Of a stretch of DNA of 64,000 nucleotides, positions 1 through 7,057 are shown in pieces. The stretch is from JBDHWG01 sp039810085 (GTDB taxonomy: Bacteria; Chloroflexota; Anaerolineae; Epilineales; JAHCIE01). How positions within the stretch are numbered: position 1 is the first letter of the stretch; each line of letters starts with the position of its first letter. Made by a program: the position numbers and the translations under genes. The stretch lies in contig JBDHWG010000019.1 of NCBI GenBank assembly GCA_039810085.1, positions 61,900-125,899 of the forward strand. The letters run 5' to 3'. The notes under the pieces are model-generated. The model had not been told where the DNA came from. It searched no databases and was given only the letters and a program-made list of their open reading frames with translations.

Positions 1-490
1 GGTTGCTGAGGGGTTCGTCCATCAGCAAGACGGCCGGCTCCATCACCAGGGCGCGGGCGACGGCGACGCGCTGGCGCTGGCCGCCACTGAGCTGGGCCGG
101 GTAGCGCTCCGCCAGATGGCCGATCTGCATCAGCTCCGCCGCGCGGTCCACGCGCCGCTTGAGCGTATCGGCCGGCGTTTTCTGCATGCGCAGACCGAAG
201 GCGATATTGTCGTACACCGTCAGATGGGGAAAGACGGCGTAGCTCTGGAAGACCATCGCAATCTGGCGGCGGCGCGGCGGCTCGTCCGTCACGTCCCGCC
301 CGCCGATGAGGATGCGCCCGCGCTCCGGGTACTCCAGGCCGGCGATGCAGCGCAGCAGCGTCGTCTTGCCGCAGCCGCTCGGGCCGAGGAGCACCATGAA
401 CTCGCGGTCGTGGATCGTGAGTGACACGTCCTTGAGCGCGGTGAACTTGCCGAAGACCTTGCGCACGCTGTCAATGCGGATTTCAGCCAT
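1..490 (-). CDS. ABC transporter ATP-binding protein, MalK/UgpC-like (3' end outside window)
   Basis: This is the ATP-hydrolysing subunit of a carbohydrate importer that works with the two permeases just upstream in the same transcript. My translation of the reverse strand from the ATG at 490 gives about 163 residues. It shows Walker A GPSGCGKTT, a Q-loop MVFQSYAVFPH, the ABC signature LSGGQRQRVAVARAL and Walker B VLLMDEPLSN, where the window ends. The D-loop, H-loop and the regulatory OB-like C-terminal domain expected for MalK/UgpC proteins lie outside. The gene starts 9 bases after the permease stop, so it is the distal gene of the operon. The family is clear; the exact sugar is not. Confidence 0.93.
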   Translation of the reverse strand, partial: MAEIRIDSVRKVFGKFTALKDVSLTIHDREFMVLLGPSGCGKTTLLRCIAGLEYPERGRILIGGRDVTDEPPRRRQIAMVFQSYAVFPHLTVYDNIAFGLRMQKTPADTLKRRVDRAAELMQIGHLAERYPAQLSGGQRQRVAVARALVMEPAVLLMDEPLSN

Positions 491-499
491 GCTACCCTC

Positions 500-1357
500 C
501 TACTTCACCACCTGGCCCCACATGCCGAGCAGGTACTTGCGGATGATGAAGATGAAGATGAGTGCCGGAAAGACGAGGAAAAAGCCGCCCGCGAACCGGA
601 AGTAGAGCGGCGAGTCGTTGAGCTGGCTCATCACGAGCGCCGGCAGAGTGCGGTTGCGCAGCGTCAGGATGGTCGCCGCGAACACCTCGTTCCACGAGAG
701 GACGAAGGTGAAAATGGCCGAGGCGGCGAGGCCCGGCAGCGCCAGGGGCAGCGCCACGCGCATGAACGCTTGCAGCCGGTTGCAGCCTAGGGTCAGCGCC
801 GCTTCCTCCAGCTCCCGCGATACGCCCATGAAGATGCTGCTGCTCACAAGGATGGTGACGGGCAGCGCCAGCGCCGTGTGCGCCAGCGCGACGCCCCACA
901 GCGTGTCGTACAGCCCCCACTGGATGAAGTTGACGGCCAGCGGGATGGAGAGGATGACGATGGGAAACGCCCGCGTGGTCAAAATCAGCATCTTGAACGA
1001 GTCGCGGCCCGGAAAGATGAAGCGGGCCAGGGCATAGCCGGCCGGCGCGCCGATGAGCATCGAGAGCAGCAGCGCCAAGACACCGACGATGACACTGTTG
1101 CGCGTCGCGTCCAGGACGCCGCGCGAGCCGACGAAGAACTGCATCGTCTCGGCGGAGAACTGGTTGGGGATGACGCTCTTGGGGTAGGTGTAGATGGCAT
1201 CGCGCGGGCTGAACGCGGCCACGGCGATCAGGTAGATGGGAACGATCATGAACAGCGTCAGCACAACGATCCCGGCGTACAGCCCGATGCGGCTCAGGGT
1301 CCGCCGCCGCGAGCGCTGGGCTGGCTCGATGTTGAGGGGCATCTCCGCTGTGGTCAT
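500..1357 (-). CDS. Carbohydrate ABC transporter permease, MalG-like
   Basis: This is an inner-membrane permease of a CUT1-type sugar importer, 285 residues, the usual MalG length. The N-terminal membrane span (about residues 25-47) follows a basic cytoplasmic stretch, and several more hydrophobic helices follow. The EAA loop that docks on the ATPase is visible as EEAALTLGCNRLQAFMRVALP at about residues 186-206. The start overlaps the stop of the MalF-like gene by 4 bases (ATGA), which suggests translational coupling and equal subunit amounts. The substrate cannot be read from the sequence. Confidence 0.93.
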   Translation of the reverse strand: MTTAEMPLNIEPAQRSRRRTLSRIGLYAGIVVLTLFMIVPIYLIAVAAFSPRDAIYTYPKSVIPNQFSAETMQFFVGSRGVLDATRNSVIVGVLALLLSMLIGAPAGYALARFIFPGRDSFKMLILTTRAFPIVILSIPLAVNFIQWGLYDTLWGVALAHTALALPVTILVSSSIFMGVSRELEEAALTLGCNRLQAFMRVALPLALPGLAASAIFTFVLSWNEVFAATILTLRNRTLPALVMSQLNDSPLYFRFAGGFFLVFPALIFIFIIRKYLLGMWGQVVK

Positions 1358-2289
1358 TGCCCTAGCTCCTCGTCACGTGTGCGCAGAGCGCGCAGGTAGA
1401 GACCGGTGGTCACCAGCGAGAAGATCAGGATCAGCAGGGCGTAGGCGGCGGCGACGTTGGGGTTGTGGTTGCCGCCGTACCAGTTATAGGCCTCACTCGC
1501 CAGCACCGGCATGCGCGTCCCGGCCAGTGCCACGACAACCGCGAACACCTGGAACGCCAGGATGGTGCGTAGAATGAGGGCCACCTGCAAGCTGGGGCGA
1601 AGCATCGGTAGCGTCACGTGCCATAGCCGCTGCCACGTCGTCGCGCCGAAGACCTCGGCCGCCTCGGTGTAGTCAGGCGGGATGAGCTGCAACCCGGCGA
1701 CGACGATGACCATGACGATGGACGTCGCGCGCCAGACCTCGGCGATGACGACGGCCGCCAGGAGGCTGAGCGGGTGCTCGTAGCTGAGCCAGGCGAACGG
1801 GGTGTTCATGAGGCCGAGGCCGGTCAGCACGGAATTGAGGAAGCCGCGGTCCCCGAAGATCGCCAGCCACACGATGCCGGCGGCCAGGTCGGAGACGCCC
1901 AGCGGGATCGTCCACAGATAGAGGAAGAAGCTGGCGCTCTTGGGCTTGGCCTGGAGCGCCAGGCCCATGATGACGGCCAGCACGAACTGGATCGGGATGA
2001 CGGTGATGATGAGCAGTAAGGTGTTGCGGATGGCGTCACTGAAGTTGACGTCGCTGACCATCCGCTGCAGGTACTGCGTCGTGAACTCGCCCTCCGGCGT
2101 CTGGACGGAAAGGATGAGCGCCTGGACCATCGGCCAGGCAAAGAAGACGGCCAGGAAGAGCAGGGACGGCGCGAGCAGCAGGTACGGCGCGGCTGAGTTC
2201 AGCGACCAGCGGCGTGGCCGACGCGCGCCGCGCTTGTCCTGAACGCTGCCGGGCGTCAGAACATCGGCGGAAGGATTGGGTAGAGCCAT
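1354..2289 (-). CDS. Carbohydrate ABC transporter permease, MalF-like
   Basis: This is the partner permease of the MalG-like protein, 311 residues, with a polar N-terminal tail and six or so membrane helices. The first span is at about residues 32-54. The EAA loop reads EAAEVFGATTWQRLWHVTLP at roughly residues 212-231. It is the short, UgpA-like form without the large periplasmic P2 loop of E. coli MalF. It follows the binding-protein gene after a 57-base gap that contains a perfect stem-loop, and overlaps the next permease by 4 bases. It belongs to the binding protein-MalF-MalG-MalK transcript. Confidence 0.93.
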   Translation of the reverse strand: MALPNPSADVLTPGSVQDKRGARRPRRWSLNSAAPYLLLAPSLLFLAVFFAWPMVQALILSVQTPEGEFTTQYLQRMVSDVNFSDAIRNTLLLIITVIPIQFVLAVIMGLALQAKPKSASFFLYLWTIPLGVSDLAAGIVWLAIFGDRGFLNSVLTGLGLMNTPFAWLSYEHPLSLLAAVVIAEVWRATSIVMVIVVAGLQLIPPDYTEAAEVFGATTWQRLWHVTLPMLRPSLQVALILRTILAFQVFAVVVALAGTRMPVLASEAYNWYGGNHNPNVAAAYALLILIFSLVTTGLYLRALRTRDEELGQ

Positions 2290-2305
2290 CGCACCCTCCG
2301 TGAAG

Positions 2306-2339
2306 CGCGCCAGCCACCAACGGCGTAGTGGCTGGCGCG
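2306..2339 (-). other. Intercistronic stem-loop after the binding-protein gene
   Basis: A perfect 12-bp inverted repeat (2306-2317 with 2328-2339, 10-base loop) starts 7 bases after the binding-protein stop codon and lies before the MalF-like start. It has no following T-run, so it is more likely a 3'-end stabiliser or partial terminator that lets the binding protein be made in excess of the permeases, as known for the malE-malF gap. That role is inference. Confidence 0.7.
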
Positions 2340-2346
2340 GGTAGGA

Positions 2347-3777
2347 CTACTTAATCTTGCACGGACCGTCGCTGACCGGGTCGGGCGCCCAGCACGGGGC
2401 TTTCGTGTCGTCCAGGATTTGCTGCGCGATCTTGGCCTGCTCGTCGAGGACCTTGGCCGGGTCCTCGCCCTTGAGCACGATGCGCGTCAGGGTGTCCTGG
2501 TACACCTTGTTCCACTCGCCGCCCTTGGCGCCCAGGCCGACGGGCAGCAGCGATTGAATGGCGTTCTTCGCGTTGGATTGCTTGGCGACGGCATCGGCTT
2601 CGAGCTTGACGCCGGCCGGCATGTCCGTCGGCAGCGGCGCATCCACGACAGGGTAGAAGCCCAACTCACGCGCGACGGCGATCTGGGTCTTGGGCTGCGT
2701 CATGTAGTCGATGAGCTGCTCGGCCGCCGCTCGGTCCGGACCGTTCTTCGGCAGGCCCAGGCCGAGGACGACCGGCATGTGGCCCAGCCCCTTTGGGCCA
2801 GAGGGCGCGGGGAAGGTCACATAGTCGTCCGGCTTGTCCTTCAGCGCGTCAATGAGGCGGGCGACATGGTCGAAGGCAATCCAGACTTCGCCTGACCGCA
2901 GCGGCTCCTGCATGAAGTCGTAGTTGGTCGAGGCCGGGTTGACGTACTGCCACAGGTCCTTGAAGTCGGTCCACATCTTGACCGCCTCGGGACTCTTGAA
3001 GTTCGTGACTGGCTGGCCGGTGTAGGATGGGTACAGGAAGCCCTGGGTGAAGCGGTGCATCAGGCCCTTCGGCCCGGCGGGGAAGCCAAGCTTGCGCTCG
3101 CCCGTGGCCTTCTGGATGTTGGCCCCCCACGCCTTGAGCTGATCGTACGTCAGTGAGTCGACGTTGGCGCCTTGGGGCAGGTATTGCAAAGCCTTCTTGT
3201 TGGCGACCATGATGTACGTCGCCTGGGCCCAGGGGATATAGTACTGCTTGTCCTTTGTCCCCATCTTGCCCAGCTCGACGAACGTCGCCGGGAACTTGCG
3301 GTCCTGGAGCTTGGTCATCAGCGGCGTCACATCGTCCAGGACGCCGTCCTTGATGAACACCGGAAAGTCGCCGTGCAGTCCGCCAATCACGCCAATCTGC
3401 ATCTTACCCGCCTTGGCCTGGGCCTCGGCAATGTCGACAAAGGGACCGGGATCTTGCGGCTCGTAGTCCACCTTGCCGGGGAAGTCCTTCAGGATGACGT
3501 TCTGCATCTTCTCGCGTTCGGCGACGGGCGTAAACTGCGAAGAGTGGAACAGGATCGGGCCACTTTGGGCCGCTGGCGCAGCCGCTTTCGCCGCCGTCGT
3601 CGGCTGGGCAGCGGCCGGGGCTTGCGCAGCGGGCGCTTGCGCGGCCGTTGTGGGCGCGGCCGCCGGGGCGGATGGGGCGCTGCTCGTGGCGGCTCCACCG
3701 CCACATGCGGCGGCAACGAGAACCAACGCGAGCAGGACAAGGGTGACGGTTGCGAGTCGGGTTACTCTAGGGCGCAT
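2347..3777 (-). CDS. Extracellular solute-binding lipoprotein of the CUT1-type ABC transporter
   Basis: This protein captures the transported carbohydrate outside the membrane and delivers it to the two permeases. The start at 3777 is chosen because an AAAGAGGAG ribosome site precedes it and the protein then opens with a lipoprotein signal peptide (MRPRVTRLATVTLVLLALVL) whose Cys is residue 25 (VAAAC). An Ala/Pro/Thr-rich tether of about 45 residues follows, then the mature domain of about 400 residues. The mature domain has family-1 features such as a repeated aromatic ligand-cleft pattern. The open frame extends upstream to 3894, but that extension has no signal peptide. It is the first gene of the transporter part of the locus. 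Confidence 0.92.
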   Translation of the reverse strand: MRPRVTRLATVTLVLLALVLVAAACGGGAATSSAPSAPAAAPTTAAQAPAAQAPAAAQPTTAAKAAAPAAQSGPILFHSSQFTPVAEREKMQNVILKDFPGKVDYEPQDPGPFVDIAEAQAKAGKMQIGVIGGLHGDFPVFIKDGVLDDVTPLMTKLQDRKFPATFVELGKMGTKDKQYYIPWAQATYIMVANKKALQYLPQGANVDSLTYDQLKAWGANIQKATGERKLGFPAGPKGLMHRFTQGFLYPSYTGQPVTNFKSPEAVKMWTDFKDLWQYVNPASTNYDFMQEPLRSGEVWIAFDHVARLIDALKDKPDDYVTFPAPSGPKGLGHMPVVLGLGLPKNGPDRAAAEQLIDYMTQPKTQIAVARELGFYPVVDAPLPTDMPAGVKLEADAVAKQSNAKNAIQSLLPVGLGAKGGEWNKVYQDTLTRIVLKGEDPAKVLDEQAKIAQQILDDTKAPCWAPDPVSDGPCKIK

Positions 3778-3908
3778 AGTCTCTCCTCTTTGAGATGACA
3801 CACGACGGAGCGGAGTAGCTTGCTCCGTGCTTGATAGGGTGGAGAATGGTGGAGCGGACGAAACGCACGCACTCAGGCAGCCGCAGCGGCACACCCATGT
3901 GCAAGGCT

Positions 3909-3938
3909 ATGATACCATAGAGGCTGGACAGCGCGCAA
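3909..3938 (-). promoter_or_regulatory. Candidate sigma-70-type promoter for the binding-protein operon
   Basis: On the minus strand a TATCAT -10 (3909-3914) is preceded by TGG, giving an extended -10, with a TTGCGC -35 (3933-3938) 18 bases upstream. The 182-base gap between the isomerase stop and the binding-protein start fits a separate promoter. The -35 is weak. Confidence 0.4.
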
Positions 3939-3959
3939 GTGGCCGGCGAGGCCGACGCC

Positions 3960-4769
3960 TCAGCGATTGCTAGGCTTCGCGGCATGTTGGAGCATGGCGA
4001 GCGCCTGGGGGAGAGCGGCGGCCGGATCGGTGGGAATGGTGGCTTCAATGGCGAGGACGCCGTCGTAGCCGCTCTCGCGCAGAGCCGCCAGGCCCGCCGC
4101 GAAATCAACGTGTCCCCGGCCGGGGACTTCTCGGTTCGAGTCCGACAGGTGGACGTGGCCGATGGTGGGTGCGTAGCGGCGGAGGGTCGCGGGGATGTCG
4201 GCCTCTTCGATGTTCATGTGAAAGAAGTCGGGCACGATGCGAACGGCGGGGTGACCTAAACTGTCCACAATCGCCGCCGCCTCCGCAACGGTATTGATGA
4301 CGCGATCCACGTAGCGGTTGAGCGGCTCCAGGAACACAAGGCTGCCGACCTGCGCCGCCGTCTCCGCGACTTGCGCCAGGCTGTCTACCAGCATGGCTTG
4401 CTCCTCCTGGAGCGAGTAGAGGTAGCGGCCCGGTGGCAAGGGGGCGCGGGCACTGATGCCGTAGGCCGCCGGGACCACCAGACCCGCCGCGCCCAGCATT
4501 GCGCCGGCCGCCAGGATACGCTTAATTTCGCCAATTGCCAGGGTACGGCTGCGCGGGTTCGGGTCTACGAGCCAGCCGTGGTAGCCGCCGCACGTCGAGG
4601 TAACGGCAATACCCGCCGCAGCGGCGGCGGCGCGTAGCTCGTACCCGCGCTCGACGACGTCGCTGCCGCTGACCTCAATGCCATTGTAGCCCCACTCGGC
4701 GAGCCGCGCGCACTTCTCGTGCAGGTCTCGGCCCGGCACGAGACCCACCTGGGCTGCAAAGCGCCACAT
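3960..4769 (-). CDS. Sugar phosphate isomerase/epimerase-like TIM-barrel protein
   Basis: This is a member of the AP-endonuclease-2/xylose-isomerase-like TIM-barrel family, 269 residues, which contains isomerases and epimerases for sugars and inositols. The usual metal and substrate positions are visible: EVSG near residue 31, FLEPLN, VPDFFHMN, HVHLSDSN and IEATIP near the C-terminus. The start at 4769 follows a GGGAGGGG ribosome site and gives an N-terminus typical of the family; the frame stays open to 4853 without a site. It begins 10 bases after the dehydrogenase stop, so the two are co-transcribed. With the adjacent sugar transporter it probably processes the imported carbohydrate. The substrate is unknown. 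Confidence 0.85.
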   Translation of the reverse strand: MWRFAAQVGLVPGRDLHEKCARLAEWGYNGIEVSGSDVVERGYELRAAAAAAGIAVTSTCGGYHGWLVDPNPRSRTLAIGEIKRILAAGAMLGAAGLVVPAAYGISARAPLPPGRYLYSLQEEQAMLVDSLAQVAETAAQVGSLVFLEPLNRYVDRVINTVAEAAAIVDSLGHPAVRIVPDFFHMNIEEADIPATLRRYAPTIGHVHLSDSNREVPGRGHVDFAAGLAALRESGYDGVLAIEATIPTDPAAALPQALAMLQHAAKPSNR

Positions 4770-4779
4770 ATTCCCCTCC

Positions 4780-5832
4780 CTAGGCTTCAGGTCGCATGTC
4801 CAAAACCATCTGCAACACGTCGCCCGGCTGTTCATCCAGGCGGCGAAATGCATCGGCGGCCTGGGCCAATGGATAGATGTCGGTGATGAGCGGGCGTAGA
4901 TTCAGCACACCCTTGACTTGCAACGCCATGATTGTGTCGATGAGGCGCTGACGGTCCCAACGGTGGGCTAGCTCGGGCGCGACACCCCCAATCTGCGACG
5001 AAACCACGGTCACGCGGTTGTGGTGAAACTCCTCACCCAGGTACAGACCCCGCGCCTCGCCCTGAAAGAACCCTAGCGCGACCACTCTGGAGGCGTACGC
5101 TGTCGCGCGGATGGCTTCGTGGAGAGCGGCTATTGATCCGGATACTTCGATGGCAACATCAGCGCCTCGGTTCGCGGTCAGCGCCTTGATACGCTCGGCC
5201 GCATTCTCATCACGAGCGTTGATCGCCTCGTCCAGCGCGCCCAGGTCGCGGGCCAGCGCCAGCCGCCGTTCGAAGAGGTCCACCCCAATCACGCGCGCGC
5301 CCGATCCCTTCGCCAGTTGCGCGACAATTTGCCCTGGCACGCCCAGGCCAAAGACAGCCACCGTCTCGCCAATCCGGATCGCCGCGTCGAGGATACCGTT
5401 GAGGGCAATCGGGCCAATGTGGGAGAAGATGCCGAGGATGGGGTCCAAGCCCGCCGGCAGCCGGCGCGGCGCCGCCCACTCTTCAGCCACCACAAAGCTC
5501 GTGCGGTGGCCCCACGTGCCATAAACCACGTCGCCGACTTTCACCTGGATGACGTCGGCGCCGACCTCGACGACTTCGCCGCATTCTTCGTAGCCCCAGC
5601 CGCGCAAGGGGTAGGTCTGGCTGGGCGTGTCGGCCGCGACGAAAACGCGGCGCGCGGCGTCCCACTGCTTGTGAACATAGGGATTGCTGCCGCGATACGC
5701 CGTCAGCTCTGTCCCCGCGCTGATGCCGGAATAGAATGTACGCAAGCGAACCTCATGGGGTTCGAGGGGCGCGTCCGCGTACTCCTCAAACCCCACGGTT
5801 TTAGGTTGAGTGAAAACCACCATCTGGCCCAC
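4780..5832 (-). CDS. MDR-family dehydrogenase lacking the classical catalytic zinc ligands
   Basis: This is a medium-chain dehydrogenase/reductase, 350 residues, likely oxidising a sugar or polyol with NAD(P). The Rossmann nucleotide motif FGLGVPG is at about residues 166-172, with an acidic VIGVDLFERR strand end favouring NAD. At the position where zinc alcohol dehydrogenases have Cys, this protein has SGISAGTEL, and the GHE motif is GYE, so the catalytic zinc site looks absent. This is seen in an MDR branch often loosely annotated as zinc-binding. It is the first gene of a two-gene unit with the isomerase. The start could also be Met4 (5823). Confidence 0.85.
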   Translation of the reverse strand: MGQMVVFTQPKTVGFEEYADAPLEPHEVRLRTFYSGISAGTELTAYRGSNPYVHKQWDAARRVFVAADTPSQTYPLRGWGYEECGEVVEVGADVIQVKVGDVVYGTWGHRTSFVVAEEWAAPRRLPAGLDPILGIFSHIGPIALNGILDAAIRIGETVAVFGLGVPGQIVAQLAKGSGARVIGVDLFERRLALARDLGALDEAINARDENAAERIKALTANRGADVAIEVSGSIAALHEAIRATAYASRVVALGFFQGEARGLYLGEEFHHNRVTVVSSQIGGVAPELAHRWDRQRLIDTIMALQVKGVLNLRPLITDIYPLAQAADAFRRLDEQPGDVLQMVLDMRPEA

Positions 5833-5892
5833 GAGTCCTCGCTACTCTCCCGTCCAGGACAAGACACTCCCTGCGTTCTCGACACGCCACCA

Positions 5893-5901
5893 ATTATAGC
5901 A
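5893..5901 (-). promoter_or_regulatory. Extended -10 promoter for the dehydrogenase-isomerase unit
   Basis: The minus strand reads TGC then TATAAT at 5901-5893, a full extended -10. A convincing -35 is not seen, which extended -10 promoters tolerate. Transcription would start near 5886, giving a leader of about 54 bases before the start at 5832. Confidence 0.5.
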
Positions 5902-5920
5902 TCATTTAAGAAGGCCAGCA

Positions 5921-5957
5921 GAGGGATAGTCGGTCACGACGTTCAAGAGTATACTTC
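5921..5957 (+). repeat. 37-bp direct repeat, left copy, containing a TATACT -10-like box
   Basis: This block matches 6961-6997 at about 31 of 37 positions with no gaps. The best-conserved core is GTTCAAGAGTATACTTC. A TATACT box lies at 5950-5955, so the element may be the promoter of the toxin-antitoxin pair at 6024. No good -35 hexamer is seen at 16-18 bases. Confidence 0.7.
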
Positions 5958-6023
5958 TACGTGTGTCCTGTTTACTCGTCGTACGTCATGTAGCAGTCAA
6001 CCATGAAGTGAAGGATTAAGTCA

Positions 6024-6365
6024 ATGGCGTTGAACCCCGCCCCCTCTGCGCCGACCTGGGAGCTTGACCAACTCATGCGGTTGTATCAGCACCGCCCTGA
6101 GTTGGTGAGCGCGGCTCTGGAGCGCCTCCTGGCCGAGGACGAAGAACTCCGTTGGGCCGTGGTCGTGGGCGCATATCTGGATGGGCAAATCAGCCTCGGC
6201 AAAGCGGCGGAACTTCTAGGCATGCACGCTTTGGCGCTACGCGAACGCTTCCTGCAACTCGGCGTTCCCATCCGTCTTGGTTCCGCTGATCTGGCCGAGG
6301 CGCGTGCCGAAGTGGAAGCGGTGCGAAGCTGGTTCAGACGCGCTTCGGATGACCCCAATTCGTGA
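6024..6365 (+). CDS. UPF0175-family antitoxin
   Basis: This is a 113-residue protein that matches the UPF0175 family, whose members are DNA-binding antitoxins partnered with PIN-like toxins. The diagnostic region is WAVVVGAYLDGQISLGKAAELL at about residues 51-72 (an Ala/Gly-rich helix-turn-helix-like segment), followed by ALRERFLQLGVPIR. The gene overlaps the toxin start by 4 bases. Expected function is to neutralise the downstream nuclease-like protein and to repress its own promoter, possibly at the conserved repeat just upstream. Function is inferred from family and pairing. Confidence 0.85.
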   Translation: MALNPAPSAPTWELDQLMRLYQHRPELVSAALERLLAEDEELRWAVVVGAYLDGQISLGKAAELLGMHALALRERFLQLGVPIRLGSADLAEARAEVEAVRSWFRRASDDPNS

Positions 6366-6835
6366 TAGCTCTCCTCGATAACACGGTCTTGTCCAACTTC
6401 GCGCTCGTCGGCCGCCCTGAACTCCTCCAGTCTGCGCTTAGCGAGACTGGGGCGACCGTGAGAGAGGTGCTTGTCGAATACGAGGCGGGTCTGCACGTGG
6501 GTCGGCTTCCGCCCGTTGATTGGTCCTGGCTATCTGTTCTAGAAATCAGTGAGACCGAACGTGCGATGTACGAGCGGTTTCAAGCGCGCCTTGGTCGGGG
6601 TGAGGCAGCCTGTCTCGCGCTTGCAGCGGTGCGAGGACATCGCGTTGTGACGGATGATCGAACAGCGCGTGAGATGGCTATGCAGATGCGCATCCCGATC
6701 TCAGGAACGGTGGGTTTGCTTGTCCGTCTGGTCGATCTAAAGCGCCTCTCCTTGTCAGAAGCCGATGACCTGTTGGCTCGCATGATTGCAACAGGTTACC
6801 GCTCCCCGGTTGCCAGCCTGTCTGAGATTTTGTAG
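6362..6835 (+). CDS. PIN-like (DUF3368-type) toxin
   Basis: This is a 157-residue PIN-fold protein with a GTG start that overlaps the antitoxin stop (GTGA). It opens with LLDNTVLSNF, giving the first acidic position (Asp6), and later shows RGEAACLALA (conserved Glu) and VTDDRTAR (paired Asp), the normal PIN acidic layout for a metal-dependent RNase. UPF0175 plus DUF3368 is a well-known type II toxin-antitoxin arrangement. The C-terminal helices (LLVRLVDLKRLS onward) also match DUF3368 proteins. RNA target is unknown. Confidence 0.87.
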   Translation: MIALLDNTVLSNFALVGRPELLQSALSETGATVREVLVEYEAGLHVGRLPPVDWSWLSVLEISETERAMYERFQARLGRGEAACLALAAVRGHRVVTDDRTAREMAMQMRIPISGTVGLLVRLVDLKRLSLSEADDLLARMIATGYRSPVASLSEIL

Positions 6836-6901
6836 GGCGTACTATGCTGTCCGCTCCTCAAGCGGTAACTGCGCCGTCAGTGCCAGCCCTGTTTGTCGCT
6901 T

Positions 6902-6927
6902 GTGTCCACCATGACGACAAATGGTGG
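6902..6927. other. Perfect 9-bp stem-loop after the toxin gene
   Basis: GTCCACCAT at 6902-6910 pairs with ATGGTGGAC at 6919-6927 across an 8-base loop. It is 66 bases after the toxin stop and lacks a T-run. It may end or process the toxin-antitoxin mRNA or be a protein-binding dyad. Confidence 0.6.
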
Positions 6928-6935
6928 ACGCACGA

Positions 6936-6956
6936 GTCGTCGTAGCGTTCGTACGA
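6936..6956. other. Perfect 7-bp stem-loop next to the right direct repeat
   Basis: CGTCGTA at 6936-6942 pairs with TACGACG at 6950-6956 across a 7-base loop. It sits 8 bases after the first stem-loop and 4 bases before the right copy of the 37-bp repeat. It could be an operator for the STAND gene or part of an RNA structure. Confidence 0.5.
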
Positions 6957-6960
6957 CGGT

Positions 6961-6997
6961 CAGGGGTAGTCGGTCAGGCCGTTCAAGAGTATACTTC
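6961..6997 (+). repeat. 37-bp direct repeat, right copy, upstream of the STAND gene
   Basis: This copy lies exactly 1040 bases from the left copy. Its TATACT box (6990-6995) is about 62 bases before the start chosen for the STAND protein, so the same element could drive both transcripts. The alternative is that the pair marks the edges of an inserted toxin-antitoxin cassette. Confidence 0.7.
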
Positions 6998-7057
6998 CTG
7001 TACTTTGAGGCTGTCACCCTATTAAAGTTGTTTGAGCAACGCGTACAGGCGGTGTGC

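Noticed and set aside
6893..7057. Upstream extension of the STAND gene from a TTG codon
   Set aside because: It would put two perfect hairpins and a promoter-like repeat inside the coding region. The family-like N-terminus starts at 7058.
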